Shown here piece after piece: positions 1-10,584 of a DNA stretch of 64,000 nt; positions within the stretch are counted from its first letter, which is position 1, and the number at the start of each line of letters is the position of its first letter. A model generated the notes under the pieces. That model had not been told where the DNA came from. It saw nothing but the letters and a program-made list of their open reading frames with translations, and ran no database searches. Position numbers and translations under genes: made by a program. This DNA is from Bostrychus sinensis (Eukaryota; Chordata; Actinopteri; Gobiiformes; Eleotridae): contig CM036243.1 of assembly GCA_020698575.1 (NCBI GenBank), positions 26,705,403 to 26,769,402 on the forward strand, read 5' to 3'.

Positions 1-742
1 CTAATCCTTCTTTTGGCTGAAGAGGGCTTCCCCAAACAAATCATCGCAGCTCTAAGACCCGCAGCTCCTCAAGTGGGCTCCTGGCTCTCTTCACCAACAG
101 ACTCAACCAAAAAAAGCTCTCGCCTTTCTTCTCTGCCTTCTCATGTGCTTCACATAAAACAGCTACCTAGCGTGAGGCAAATCCCCCTCTTTTCTTCTCG
201 GGGCGAGGGAAGGAGAAAGGAATGGGGTGTGGATAAGCAGGACCAGCAGGAGACTGTCAGGTTGAAGAACACAGATGACCCGTTCTGGAGGTGGGGGTGA
301 GGCTGAAGAATGGTGCTGGTTAAGGGTCAGTGTTTCATGGTGGGAGGGGGAAGAGTGAGAACTAGAGATGAAATTTTCAACCACATATAAACATACAGAG
401 AGAGTTAGTGTGTCCCAGGCTTTAGACCAAGCCATGTAGTCCCGAGGTCAAGATAACTCCAACAACCTTTAGGATAAGCAACAAGACAGGCCAGGACCAA
501 AGCAAGTGCATACTGTACACAGATGAAGATACCACAGAGTCATGAACTGTGAGTCCTAACTTATCCCCAAGTCGAAAGACATAGTTTATGTATTTATAAT
601 CTTCTTTTGATGTTTTAGCATTTCACACTTTGATAGCTTTTCAAGAACAGTGTGATGGCCATGTGACACACCACCGAGCCGTTTCAGAACAGTCAGGCTT
701 GTCTTGTGGCTCCTTTGATATTATAAGTACAAAGGTCACTGT
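1..742. other. Left flank of the perforin array, no gene seen
   Basis: This is single-copy sequence in the window. Short open frames on both strands have no recognisable domain and I take them as chance. The sequence is not repeated in the other units. Homology to the other units begins abruptly at about 743 (gtctccagtg), so this point is the left breakpoint of the tandem array. Confidence 0.6.
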
Positions 743-2188
743 GTCTCCAGTGTTTATAAGTCACATGAACATAAAGATGCATTCAGTTTTACACATCTCA
801 CAAACAAGAGATTATAAGCTTCACATGTGGATACAACCATGTGACATATAAAGGTTTGAATTGATTTGTGTGAGGAAATTTTGGTCTGAAACTTCATGTT
901 CATTTTGTTAGTCGTTTGTAGTTACAGGTGTGTGTACTGTACAGTAGTAGTGCTCTAAGTATCCAGTTTGTAGCCTGGCGTCTCTTGATAAAGGTTCGCC
1001 CCCTGCTGCTGGTCATGTGACACTGCAACCCCGTCTTTCCTTTCTGATGAGTGCCGCTGCAATGTATTTTTCCACCACTGAGGGGCAGTCGAGTCGTGTC
1101 AAACACATAACTTTGTACCGTCTCAAGTATGTAGCAGTTCATATCTTCTCATTATTATGTACCAGTACTACAACATCATGGAAAAGTCTATTTATTACAG
1201 TTGTTCTATTAAAAGTAAAATGCATAGGCCTATATATAGAATCAAACTTTTATTTAATTCTGAAGATTACTGTATAGCTTACAGTTAATGTGAACCAAAA
1301 GTCAGAATCTCATAAATTAAAATATTACATAATAATACTTAATCATTATAATCAATCAATAATAAACTGGGATCAGTTTTAGAGTCACAAATTCACCAAA
1401 CAAATACATGCATTATTGGGTGTAATGCATACAAACTGATCAACTGTGCATTCTATTACAGGCCTACGAAGTAAGAGTGAAGAAAATCAAACTGTGAAGA
1501 TCCTACAAAAGTAAATCTAAAAGTTATAAATTATTTAAAATCTGTTCTTCCAAAGACTTAATTTAAATGTGATCTCGACGCAGATATTATTTATACTGTA
1601 TGATCCTAATGTAAATATTTTAGTTCATATATTTCAGCTCTTTTGAGATTTTTCCTTGGTCTAAACTTAAAAGGCGTGAATAAGGCAACTTCAAAATCAA
1701 AATGTTTTTCTCTGTTCATTGTATAAAATTTTATAGGACAGAGAGGCACATCAATAAAATAGAATATAATGGAAGAATCTGTTTATTTCAGTAGTTCAGT
1801 TCATATTATTTCACTGTGTGTGAACTACATCTACGATATATGAATGTCACTTTTTCGTTGAAATACAAAAAAAAAAAAAAAAAAGAAATCCCACAATATT
1901 CAAATTTATTACAAAAAGAAAGACTTTTTAGCCACCACACATACAGTATTATTGATATAGTCATTAATGTAAAGTTTTATTTCACCTAAGTGCTATCATG
2001 ACCTTTAGTGCACAACAATTAGCCTGGATGAGTCTTCACAGACTTCTTCCCCTATGGTGGTTATTTTGTTCTGCATTTTATTGAAAATGACTTTGAGGCA
2101 ACTCAAAAATGAAACTAATTTTAAAATATTGCTGTAAAACATCATAATTTAAAAGACACATAAACTCTGGTTTTGTCTTTGTTGATGC
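743..2188. other. Non-coding 3' flank of perforin A
   Basis: This 1.4 kb stretch lies downstream of the minus-strand perforin A and holds no gene. A short minus-strand frame at 900-1142 is also open in units 3 and 4, but the flank is recently duplicated, so the open frame is not evidence of coding. A run of about 18 A is at 1867. The same flank occurs at 7593-8310 plus 10021-10338 plus 20087-20307 in unit 2, where insertions split it. Confidence 0.7.
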
Positions 2189-2194
2189 TTTATT
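2189..2194 (-). terminator. Polyadenylation signal of perforin A
   Basis: AATAAA on the minus strand, 169 bp beyond the stop codon. The same signal sits at the identical distance in all four copies, giving a short 3' UTR of roughly 190 bp. Confidence 0.7.
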
Positions 2195-2362
2195 AGTAAA
2201 GTAATAGCCATATAAGTAAGTTATACTGTTACACAATTGTGAAAATGCAAAACAGACATTTCATGCAAGATTCAAAGAGCCAGACAATTTGCATAGAGAG
2301 CAACTAGAAAGATTTGAACTGTCATATGCCATTCAAACAAATGCAACCAATACATTTGTGCC

Positions 2363-4597
2363 TTAAACCTGACTGACACTCTCCCCCTTCATGTCTCCCA
2401 GTAGGACCCCGTTCCTGGTGTAGAAGTGCTTTGCCACAGAGGAGTGGAGAGGAGAGGAGATGTAGTCCTGACACTGCTGTCCACCGAGGCTTGGAGCACA
2501 TTCGACCACATAGGAGAAGAAGAAGGTCCCATGATCAAACATACAGGAGTCGGACACGGGTCCCTGACGCAGATCGAAGGAGCACTCTCCGAGTAGGTCG
2601 CTGTTCCAGTAAGAGTCTGAGTCGTACACCATGAATTGGAGTTTGTCCTTCATGTTGATGGTGATGGGGCCGAACTCAAACCGCTCTCTCCATTTTGGGT
2701 TGTCGTTGTCTTGAATGATGTCTGTACGCTTCACCTGTTCCCCGTAGCTAACCTCGACAGAAGCATCAGTTTCACTCCATACATCCCCATGCAACTTTTC
2801 AGCGTACAGCTTGAAGACCTTAAGAGTTGCTTGACCTTTACCAGTGGGGCAGCAGTTTGAGCGGAGGGTTTGGCTGGAGTTGCACACACAGGCGCAGGGA
2901 TCTCTCGGACTAGACCTGTGTCCGACTTTACAGGTTTCAGAGCATTTTTTACAAACGGCATTTCTCTTGATGTACGTCTCGACTTCTCTCTTGATCCCGT
3001 TCGTGGCAGAGTGACTGCTGGGTAGAATGGTATGTAGAGGCTTTAGATTGTACTTCACCACATCAGGGGACGTCTTCAAGGTGCTCAGCCAGTTGTTGTA
3101 CACAGAAGAGTCTGAATGGTCAAACAAGATGTCACCTCGAGTTATCTCCCCGCCTATGGCCTCAGTGTAACGCTCATTAAATATGCTAGTGAAACTATTA
3201 TCATGACCTAACTTTTTACTTTTAGCTCGACAATGCTCCAACATGGCTTTGATACTGGCTTTACTCTGTAAATTGGCTGAAGCTTCTACCGAAAGACAGT
3301 CGCTGACTTCAGTCTCTGTCAGCCCGTTGATACTGGCTTGACACATCTTTACTGAAGTGATGGCTTTTATCTCTCCACCTAAAAACACCTGTGTGATGTA
3401 ATGTGTGCCGTACGTGTCAATGAAGCCACGGTACAAAGCTGCAGATTTAGTTGAATATGGAGGAAGAGAGTTCACGGCGGATAAAAAGTCCTGATTCATT
3501 GGTGGTTTTGTAGCCACTCTGTACCTGAGAAGCAACAAATTCAAAGAATTAATCATTTTTTAAACATATTTGTTTACTGCAACCCCAGGTTTAAAAAGTT
3601 GTGTAAAATGTAAATAAAAACAGAATGCAAAAATAAATCTCATAAAGCCATATATTATTTACAATTAAACATGCACTACATATCTGTGTTGGGTCAGTCT
3701 GTTTATTGGAAATTGCTCACACTTTTCTCCCTCTTTTGTACCTCCCTTTTCTTGTTATTTTAGGTTATTTTACTTTTTTGTATATTTTATATTGCTTAGA
3801 TTTCTTTCTAAATATACTTTCAATATTTCTTAGAGATTGTTGCATGTTGTGCTGAATGGATCAATGAGACATTTTTTGACTCAATATTAGTGCACACCTA
3901 TTGTATACTGATATTGTACACTTATGTTTTTTTTATATTTTCATATAGTTTATGTTATTGTAGTTGTAAGATTATGAGATTTACAAGATTTTATATTAAT
4001 ATTATAATATAATTTTACACTGTGTCCCAGTGTCCCAAATGGATTTGTAAAAAGAACTACTTACTGATAGTAACTGCAGCAGACTGAATGGCGGTAGAAG
4101 TTGTAGTGGTCTTGTTTGGACTTCTGCATGGCAAACTTAGCAGCTCTGGAGTGAGACCCACCAAGGCCCACGCCAAGAGAAACAGAAGGGTCCACTGGGA
4201 TGTCAAGGCCGAGTTTCCAGTTGTTGCTCACAGATGAAGTCGAATCATTGACCAGAGTTTCGGCAGAGTCGTAAGCCGTACTGGAGACAGTCAGGGTGCA
4301 CTTGGGGAGCACCCTCCAGTCCACCACGGCCACAGGGACCTTCTGCCTCTCTCGGCCCATGTAGCTGTTGGAGTAAAGTTTGCATGTGCCGTTCCTCAGG
4401 TCCCATGTCTCAGTGTCGATGACGTATGCCCCTTTGCGCTGCATGGTGACAATGTCGAAGCCCTCTCCTCCCAGGTTGTACCCAGGGACCATGTGGGCAC
4501 TCCGGCACTCTTCTGGGGTACCATAACTGACTTTGGACGGATCACATGAAGGGGCCCATACGCCCAACAGCAACAAGAGCTGCCAGGTGATTGCCAT
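2363..4597 (-). CDS. prf1: Perforin-1-like protein A (MACPF-EGF-C2), two coding exons
   Basis: This encodes a secreted, granule-type pore-forming effector of cytotoxic lymphocytes, which in the family inserts into target membranes in a calcium-dependent way. The coding exons are 4065-4597 and 2363-3524, joined in phase 2. The donor is GTAAGT at 4064 and the acceptor is TTGCTTCTCAG ending at 3525. The product is 564 residues, close to the roughly 555 of mammalian perforin. The start at 4597 directly follows an acceptor (TTTCTCTACAG), so the longer upstream open frame is intron. Residues 1-18 form a Leu-rich signal peptide. The MACPF signature YGTHYIT begins at about 216, a Cys-rich EGF-like stretch spans about 369-403, and a C2 domain spans about 407-502 with Asp-rich loops (NDNPKW; YDSDSYWNSD at 478-487). 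No frameshift or stop is seen. Gene A has DLRNGTC in exon 1 where the others have DLGNGTC. Confidence 0.93.
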
Positions 4598-4810
4598 CTG
4601 TAGAGAAAGCATTTCATATTGGTCAAAGCCAGATATGGCCAGATAGTTGCAGGGCTGGCCCAGAGACAGATACAGACAAACATTTACTCTCACATTTATT
4701 TAATGGCAGTTTAGAGTTATAACTTTACATTAAAGTTAAAATCTATATAACATCTTGTTGAAAATATATACGTATGTACTCTGAGGGACAGTGATACGGT
4801 CCAGACTTAC
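4598..4810 (-). other. Perforin A intron 1 with SINE-like remnant
   Basis: This 213 bp intron lies between the non-coding first exon and the ATG exon. Its interior (about 4630-4720) resembles the body of the dispersed SINE-like repeat seen elsewhere in the window: a stretch around 'gttgcagggctg', then 'ctctcacattta', then a 'ggcagtttagagt' block. Part of the intron is in frame with the ATG exon and gives a spurious N-terminal extension (MRVNVCLYL...). Confidence 0.55.
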
Positions 4811-4866
4811 CTTGACAAGTACCAGTGAGCTCTGCCAGTGGCACACAAAATCTGACCAAATATATA
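4811..4866 (-). promoter_or_regulatory. Perforin A core promoter and non-coding exon 1
   Basis: On the minus strand a TATA box (TATATATTT, 4858-4866) lies about 50 bp before a consensus donor, CAAG followed by GTAAGT (exon end 4811). Transcription would start near 4836, making a first exon of about 25 bp with no ATG. The block is the same length (56 bp) in all four copies. Upstream of the TATA box, a TGACTAA AP-1-like site and a CCTCCCCC box are also conserved in all four. Function is inferred from position and conservation. Confidence 0.7.
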
Positions 4867-5039
4867 GGTTAGTCATGGGGGAGGAGCTGTCTTTGTGTGT
4901 TTGAAAATCACACCTTTTCTAAAGGACCATCTGACACACAATTTTACTTCCAGTAAAGTTTGATCAAACTAGACAAAAAGTACTGTGTCCTATTGATCTT
5001 CTTCTACTTTCTCGTGGGGGTTACTTTTGGCCTAAGGTG

Positions 5040-6221
5040 CAGCAAATTTTCAACTTTGGAATAAACTCTGTGGGAGTTAAAAACAACTATTTTTACATGT
5101 ACATGGAGGAACGTCGATTCTACTCCAAAACTGGATATAAAGTTACTCTTTTTTTGGAGTATATCAGTGACCCCTTTTTATGAGTTAGAATAAACCCCTT
5201 CTGGTGTAAAAACCCTACAACTAAAAAATGTTTATTTTTCTTATTTCTACACTTTTTAGGTGTTACGTTTTAACACTACAGTGGTGTTATTTTATTATTG
5301 GGTAAATCCATAAAAAATACTACAAAGAGACAAAAATATACCAGAAACTGTTTGTTTTATTAAACAAATTCAATTTTTCAGTAAAAACTTTCCTTAATGC
5401 ATAAATCAAACACATACTCTCTCTAAACAAAACAATAGACCTTTATAATACTTCTAAATGCCATACCATTATTTGTTAGTTTGATGGAACTTTTTCTTTT
5501 CATAGCACTGTCTTTGTCAAACCTCCACTACTGCTCATTCCAGCTCTCAGGAATATGGACATCTCATAAACTAAGGAAAAATAAACATGATATTCATTCA
5601 TCTTATTTAAAAATTCTATATAAAATAAACTGTGTACAGACTATACATAAACACTCACCAGCACAAATGGAATATGAAAATGTGTTTTTTTTTTCTCTCC
5701 ACATTGAAACTTCATCATCAGTGACATAGTCTACAAGAAACAAAAGAAAATAAAATGTAAAATTGTGTTATATATATGTAAACACTCACAGTTTTAAGGA
5801 CTATTCACAGACACCAGCTAGCTTAGCCCGCCTATGTACTCAAGCAAACTCAAGTACTGTACACTGACAGAGTTGGGTTCAGTATCAAGTTTGGAACAAT
5901 TTACCAGTTAAACTAAAGTTAAATGATAAGATAAAGCAATCAAAATACTGTAATTATTTAAAAATATGTAGTTTTACTTACCGAAACACAAAGCCCACGT
6001 TCAGTTGACTGGCAAAAGTTAAATAAGAAGGGAAAATGTAAAAGCTCCTTATCCCCCAAAGGTTTTAGGGGGCACTGTTGAACACCCACTCAATTAACCC
6101 CCAAATATTACCCCACTCTGGGGTACTCTACAGCAGAATGCTCTGTAAAACATATGAAACAAATTCCCAAAATGTTACACCTTTACACTTTTTGGCCTAA
6201 CTCAATTTTTTTCTACCCTAG
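5040..6221. mobile_element. Unit-1-specific insertion of about 1.18 kb, class unknown
   Basis: Compared with unit 2 (about 23550), continuity breaks after 'cctaaggtg' and resumes at 'ggaaac/ggacaatggtcag'. The inserted DNA is AT-rich, has no transposase-like frame and carries related short motifs near both ends (for example 'ggcctaa' near the right end, 'gtgttac/gtgttattt' inside). I see no clear terminal inverted repeat or target duplication. It is probably a non-autonomous element, but loss from the other units cannot be excluded. Confidence 0.45.
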
Positions 6222-6409
6222 GGAAACTTTGGACAATGGTCAGATAGCGTGTTTGACAAATATATTTTAACATATTTTCTATGTCACAATTACCTCACTT
6301 TAAGCCACATACATGAGCTAACACCCTTCTTAGAGGAACTATATCACCAATGCTTCTTCTTTTTTTTTTTTCTTTTTTTTTTTCGATCTTCCAATGTTTA
6401 AGGGGGTTT

Positions 6410-6505
6410 CCTCTTGTCAGAGATCATGTGCTGGCTGACTAAGAGATCAAACCCACAACCTCTTTGCTGTGAGGCAGGGGCACTAACCACTGCCACTGCA
6501 ATAGC
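6410..6505 (-). mobile_element. SINE-like repeat, tRNA-like head (unit 1)
   Basis: Read on the minus strand, this contains 'gtggttagtgcccctgcctc' (box A-like) and then 'gtgggtttgatctct' (box B-like), the arrangement of a tRNA-derived RNA polymerase III head. The same head recurs at about 24640-24765, 39975-40100 and 49795-49915. Confidence 0.5.
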
Positions 6506-7347
6506 CATTGAGCCATTGGTGTCTGACTGGATGCAAAAAAACAAAAGGTTTACATACAAGCAGCTTAGCGCATAATATGAAACATGCATGGAATATTCAT
6601 ATGATTGATTTTATTAGTTGCTTGGATTTTATGCACTCATTTTACTACATACAGAGTTTTGTCACTGAGCTGGAGTTATCTTTGCATCTTTGAAGCTCAC
6701 ACCTTTTTCTGAATGATCATATCTCAGGCACCATTTATTTCCTTTATGTTAAAAATAAGATGTGTGTCATACTGTATATAACTGAATGTGTTGTTGTGGT
6801 GTAGTTTAGTGACAAGTGAATACAGGACCACTGCCTTTTCACACAATCCAATTCTGTTGTAAGAAACAGAGAGGGCACTGACATGGAGGGTTTAAGACAA
6901 TGCAGGAAGACAAAAGGGCTCTGTTTTTTACTGTAAAGTCCAAGGTGAAGTTTATGTACTATTTGTGCATTTAATGTTTATTTGTAACCTTCTTAAACAA
7001 CATATTCCACATCTCTTATATGTTTTTATTAAGGAAATAAAGATGTTCAGAGAGCATCCATTTCTCCCTGCATTTAAGAGTACTGTCTGATTAAATTATT
7101 AAATTTAGTTAAATTATTATCATACTTTAGTTTCCATCAATGTTTGTTGACGTTTTCTTTTAACCTGTTTATAGTCTGAATAGTATTTAGGAGACAGAAC
7201 AAATAATACAATACTCAGTTTGCTCACAATTTTTGAAGACCGTTTTAACTAATAATAATAATAACACAGTGTAATCTAAATCATTTTAGCATTAATTCAC
7301 TTCAATTATGATTACAGTCAATGAAAACCAAAATTAGAATAATACTT

Positions 7348-7349
<2 letters not shown>

Positions 7350-7410
<61 letters not shown>
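7350..7410. repeat. (AAT)n microsatellite
   Basis: About 20 uninterrupted AAT triplets. The orthologous position in units 2 and 3 holds much longer mixed triplet tracts, and in unit 4 only a few AAT. Confidence 0.95.
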
Positions 7411-7413
<3 letters not shown>

Positions 7414-8310
7414 GATCAAAATCATAATACAATAAATAAATATTTGAAATATTTCACTTTGTGTGAGTCTATATCATTAATTACCTATAAACCATCTGAG
7501 CATTATCAAAAGCAGTGTGTGAAATGTTACTGTGGGCAGCCACAGGGGGCGGGCTCATGAACAGTATGCAATGTGTGTGCAGAAAACTCACGGTCTCCAG
7601 TGTTTATAAGTCACATGAACATAAAGATGCATTCAGTTTTACACATCTCACAAACAAGAGATTATAAGCTTCACATGTGGATACAACCATGTGACATATA
7701 AAGGTTTGAATTGATTTGTGTGAGGAAATTTTGGTCTGAAACTTCATGTTCATTTTGTTAGACGTTTGTAGTTACAGGTGTGTGTACTGTACAGTAGTAG
7801 TGCTCTAAGTATCCAGTTTGTAGCCTGGCGTCTCTTGATAAAGGTTCGCCCCCTGCTGCTGGTCATGTGACACTGCAACCCCGTCTTTCCTTTCTGATGA
7901 GTGCCGCTGCAATGTATTTTTACACCACTGTGTCAAACACATAACTTTGTAACTGTACCGTCTCAAGTATGCAGCAGTTCATATCTTCTCATTGTTATGT
8001 ACCAGTACTACAACAACATCATGGAAAAATCTATTTATTACAGTTGTTCTATTAAAAGTAAAATGCATAGGCCTATATATAGAATCAAACATTTATTTAA
8101 TTCTGAAGATTACTGTATAGCTTACAGTTAATGTAAACCAAAAGTCAGTATCTCATAAATTAAAATATTAGATAATAATACTTAATCATTATAATCAATC
8201 AATAATAAACTGGGATCAGTTTTAGAGTCACAAATTCACCAAACAAACACATGCATTATTGGGTGTAATGCATACAAACTGATCAACTGTGCATTCTATT
8301 ACAGGCCTAG

Positions 8311-9329
8311 GCAAGGCAGGCAAGGCAAGTTTATTTGTATAGCACAATTCATACACAGAGCAATTCAAAGTGCTTTACAGGAAAAAAAAGGCAAATTTAA
8401 AAGTACAAAACACAATTAAAACAATAAAATCAAATTTAAAGAGTATAATTAAGAATCAATTTAAAATTAAATTAAAAGAGAAGAGTGCAGATAAAACACT
8501 TTCAGTTGGCATATGTACAGCTAAAAAGAACAGTTTTAAGTCTGGACTTGAACATTGTCAGAGTAGAGGCCTGTCTAACATCGTCAGGAAGACTGTTCCA
8601 GAGTTTAGCTGCATAAAACTGAAACACTGCTTCACCGAGTTTAGTCCTGACTCTGGGCACCAGCAGAGACCTGTCCCTGAGGTTCTCAGAGTCCGAGATG
8701 GCTCATATGGGACCAACAGGTCAGAGATGTACTGTGGTGCTGAGCCATGGAGAGACTTGTACACAAGCAGAACTGTTTTAAAGTCTATTCTCTGAGCAAC
8801 AGGAAGCCAATGCAGAGACCCGAGGACAGGACTAATATGCTCGTACTTCCTGGTTTTAGTCAGGACCCGAGCAGCAGCGTTCTGGACGTCCTGCGGCTGT
8901 CTTACACCTCGCTTAGTGAGTCCAGTGAGCAGACCGTTACAGTAGTCTAACCTGCTGGAGATGAACGCATGAATAAGTCTCTCAAGGTCTGGTTTAGACA
9001 GTATACCTTTGATTCTGGCAATGTTTTTGAGATGGTAAAATGCTGATGATGTTATAGATTTAATGTGACTGCTGAAGTTCAAGTCAGAGTCCATGATTAC
9101 CCCGAGATTTCTAACCTGACTTGTAGGTTTTAGTGAAAGAGACTCGAGGTGACTACAGACACCTTGTCTTTGTTTCTGTGGGCCAAAGATGATTATTTCA
9201 GTCTTGTCTGTGTTTAGCTGGAGAAAGTTGTTTTTCATCCACTCATTGATGTGTTGGATGCAGTGACAGAGTGAGTCTACATATTCACCCGCTGTCAGTG
9301 AGATGTAAATCTGAGTGTCATCTGCATTA
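8311..9329 (-). mobile_element. 5'-truncated CR1/L2-clade LINE fragment
   Basis: The minus-strand frame 8558-9349 encodes the C-terminal part of a non-LTR reverse transcriptase. It starts at the catalytic box (NADDTQIYISL, where the family has YADD), then carries KTEIIIFGP, RLDYCNGLL, AAARVLT and SPVLGSLHWLPV, typical of CR1/L2-clade thumb regions. The frame goes out of register near 8700 and the normal C-terminus is lost. The 3' end at 8311 carries an AAATAAAC motif and a (CTTGC)n tail, as in several fish LINEs. Upstream sequence is cut off exactly at the hAT-like end at 9330. Confidence 0.75.
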
Positions 9330-9990
9330 GTGCTGGGTGGTATGACCAAAATTCTATATCACGGTATTTTTCACAATTATAACGGTTTCACGGTATTTGA
9401 GGTTTTTTTTTCCCATGCATGACATGTTAGTGTTAGAGTGGTAGAGTACCCTATTCCACAGTCATGAGAATTCTACACTGTACAAAAAAAAAAAAAAAAC
9501 ATTTCCACATGGCTGCATGGTTTGAATGGCAGTAAATAATGAAGGAATCATATGTCAGGTGTGAAAGGTGCTGACCTTTGTTTAATGCATTCTTGGTACT
9601 CCAAAACATGTTTGCGGCTGAGGTGGTGCAGCAAATTGCTCGTGTTGCCACTTCCGGCTACAACTTTAGCTCGACAGCATTTACAGTAAATAACTGTTTG
9701 GTCCACGTCCGACCTTTTAAATCTGAAGTACCGCCAGACAGCAGACACGCCTCCTTTTTTAGGCAAAAGTTCTTCTGGGTCATCATCGTTTACATTAACT
9801 TCTGGTGGAGCTCCTGGGGAGCACAGGGGGTAGTGTTTGGTGGGGGGTAGAATTCAGCACTGTTGATGATAGTACCCATGATCTTGCCATGTTTGGAGTA
9901 AGGGGTACCATTTTAATTCCTGATTTCACCAAGCTTTCAGGGTGGTTGGGAAAGCCCATTGGTGAAGCTGGTGATAGGATGGAAAGTGAA
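9330..9990 (-). mobile_element. Deleted hAT element remnant
   Basis: The left edge reads tagtgctgggtggtatgacc, the type of terminal repeat seen on fish hAT elements. No matching inverted copy was found at the right side, so only one terminus survives. The only coding piece is a BED zinc finger (9548-9766); the hAT catalytic core is missing. The stretch 9780-9990 has no recognised content. Unit 1 homology resumes at about 9991-10021. Confidence 0.5.
9548..9766 (-). pseudogene. BED zinc-finger N-terminus of a hAT transposase
   Basis: A 72-residue frame with the BED-finger pattern: VWRYFRFKRSD, then CKCC, then LLHHLSRKH. This is the DNA-binding N-terminus found on hAT transposases and ZBED proteins. 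The protein stops shortly after the finger and the hAT dimerisation/catalytic domain is absent, so it cannot encode a transposase. It could only act as a DNA-binding fragment if expressed, and nothing suggests that it is. Confidence 0.7.
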
Positions 9991-10338
9991 GAGTCTGCAG
10001 AGAGTGAAGTGAGAGTGAATAGAATCAAACTGTGAAGATCCTACAAAAGTAAATCTAAAAGTTGTAGATTATTCTATAAGCTGTTCCTCTAAAGACTTAA
10101 TTTAAATGTGATCTCGACGCAGATATTATTTATACTGTATGATCCTAATGTAAATATTTTAGTTCATATATTTCAGTTCTTTTGAGATTTTTCCTTGGTC
10201 TAAACTTAAAACGCGTGAATAAGGCAACTTCAAAATCAAAATGTTTTTCTCTGTTCAGTGTATAAAATTGTATAGGACACAGGGGCACATCAATAAATTA
10301 GAATATAATGTAAGAATCTGTTTATTTTAGTAGTTCAG
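9991..10338. other. Resumed unit-2 3' flank
   Basis: Non-coding. It matches unit 1 at about 1460-1800 (for example 'atcaaactgtgaagatccta'). The match ends at 'tagttcag' (10338), where the 9.7 kb composite insertion begins. Confidence 0.7.
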
Positions 10339-10584
10339 AATATTCACCTGCTCGTGCCTGCTCACCTTAGCTTGGCCTGCCAGACAAACTCTTTACCTAT
10401 TCTATACAAAGAAGCTAGTCTGGTGTCCCTTGGTAGCATTTCGTTCCTGAGGTGGAACAATGACAGGCCGAGTAACCCATCAGAGAAACGAATGGCGTTG
10501 TTTGTTTTTTTGTTTGTTTGTTTGTTTGTTTGTTTTGTTTCATAAAACACCTGGAGCGGAGTGCACCAGCTGGGCTTAACTTAA

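Larger units (their letters stand above)
743..7592. repeat. Tandem duplication unit 1 (carries perforin A)
   Basis: The first of four head-to-tail units that each start at the motif gtctccagtg and contain one minus-strand perforin gene. It is the shortest unit (6850 bp). It lacks the hAT-like MITE and RTE element of units 2 and 3. Its second perforin intron is 540 bp, against 887 bp in B and C and 784 bp in D. It has a private insertion of about 1.18 kb upstream of the gene. Its 3' flank (about 743-2188) resembles unit 2 more than units 3 and 4. Confidence 0.85.
4867..7592. other. Upstream flank of perforin A, no gene
   Basis: No coding gene is recognised. The stretch holds the private insertion at 5040-6221, a SINE-like head at about 6410-6505, and an (AAT)n tract at 7350-7410. 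The remaining flank matches the region upstream of the other perforin copies. The frame at 5481-5729 has no domain and lies inside the inserted repeat. Confidence 0.6.

Noticed and set aside
900..1142. 82-residue minus-strand frame also open at 33986 and 44183
   Set aside because: It is in recently duplicated non-coding flank, is broken in unit 2, and has no domain.
2431..2634. Arg-rich plus-strand frame, repeated at 20550, 35876 and 46099
   Set aside because: It is antisense to the perforin last exon in every copy and has no domain; repetition only reflects gene duplication.
4598..4693. Longer N-terminus for perforin (MRVNVCLYL...)
   Set aside because: It lies in intron: an acceptor TTTCTCTACAG immediately precedes the internal ATG, which starts a good signal peptide, and copy D has unrelated sequence there.
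7321..7560. Ile-rich plus-strand frame
   Set aside because: It reads through the (AAT)n tract and has no other coding signal.
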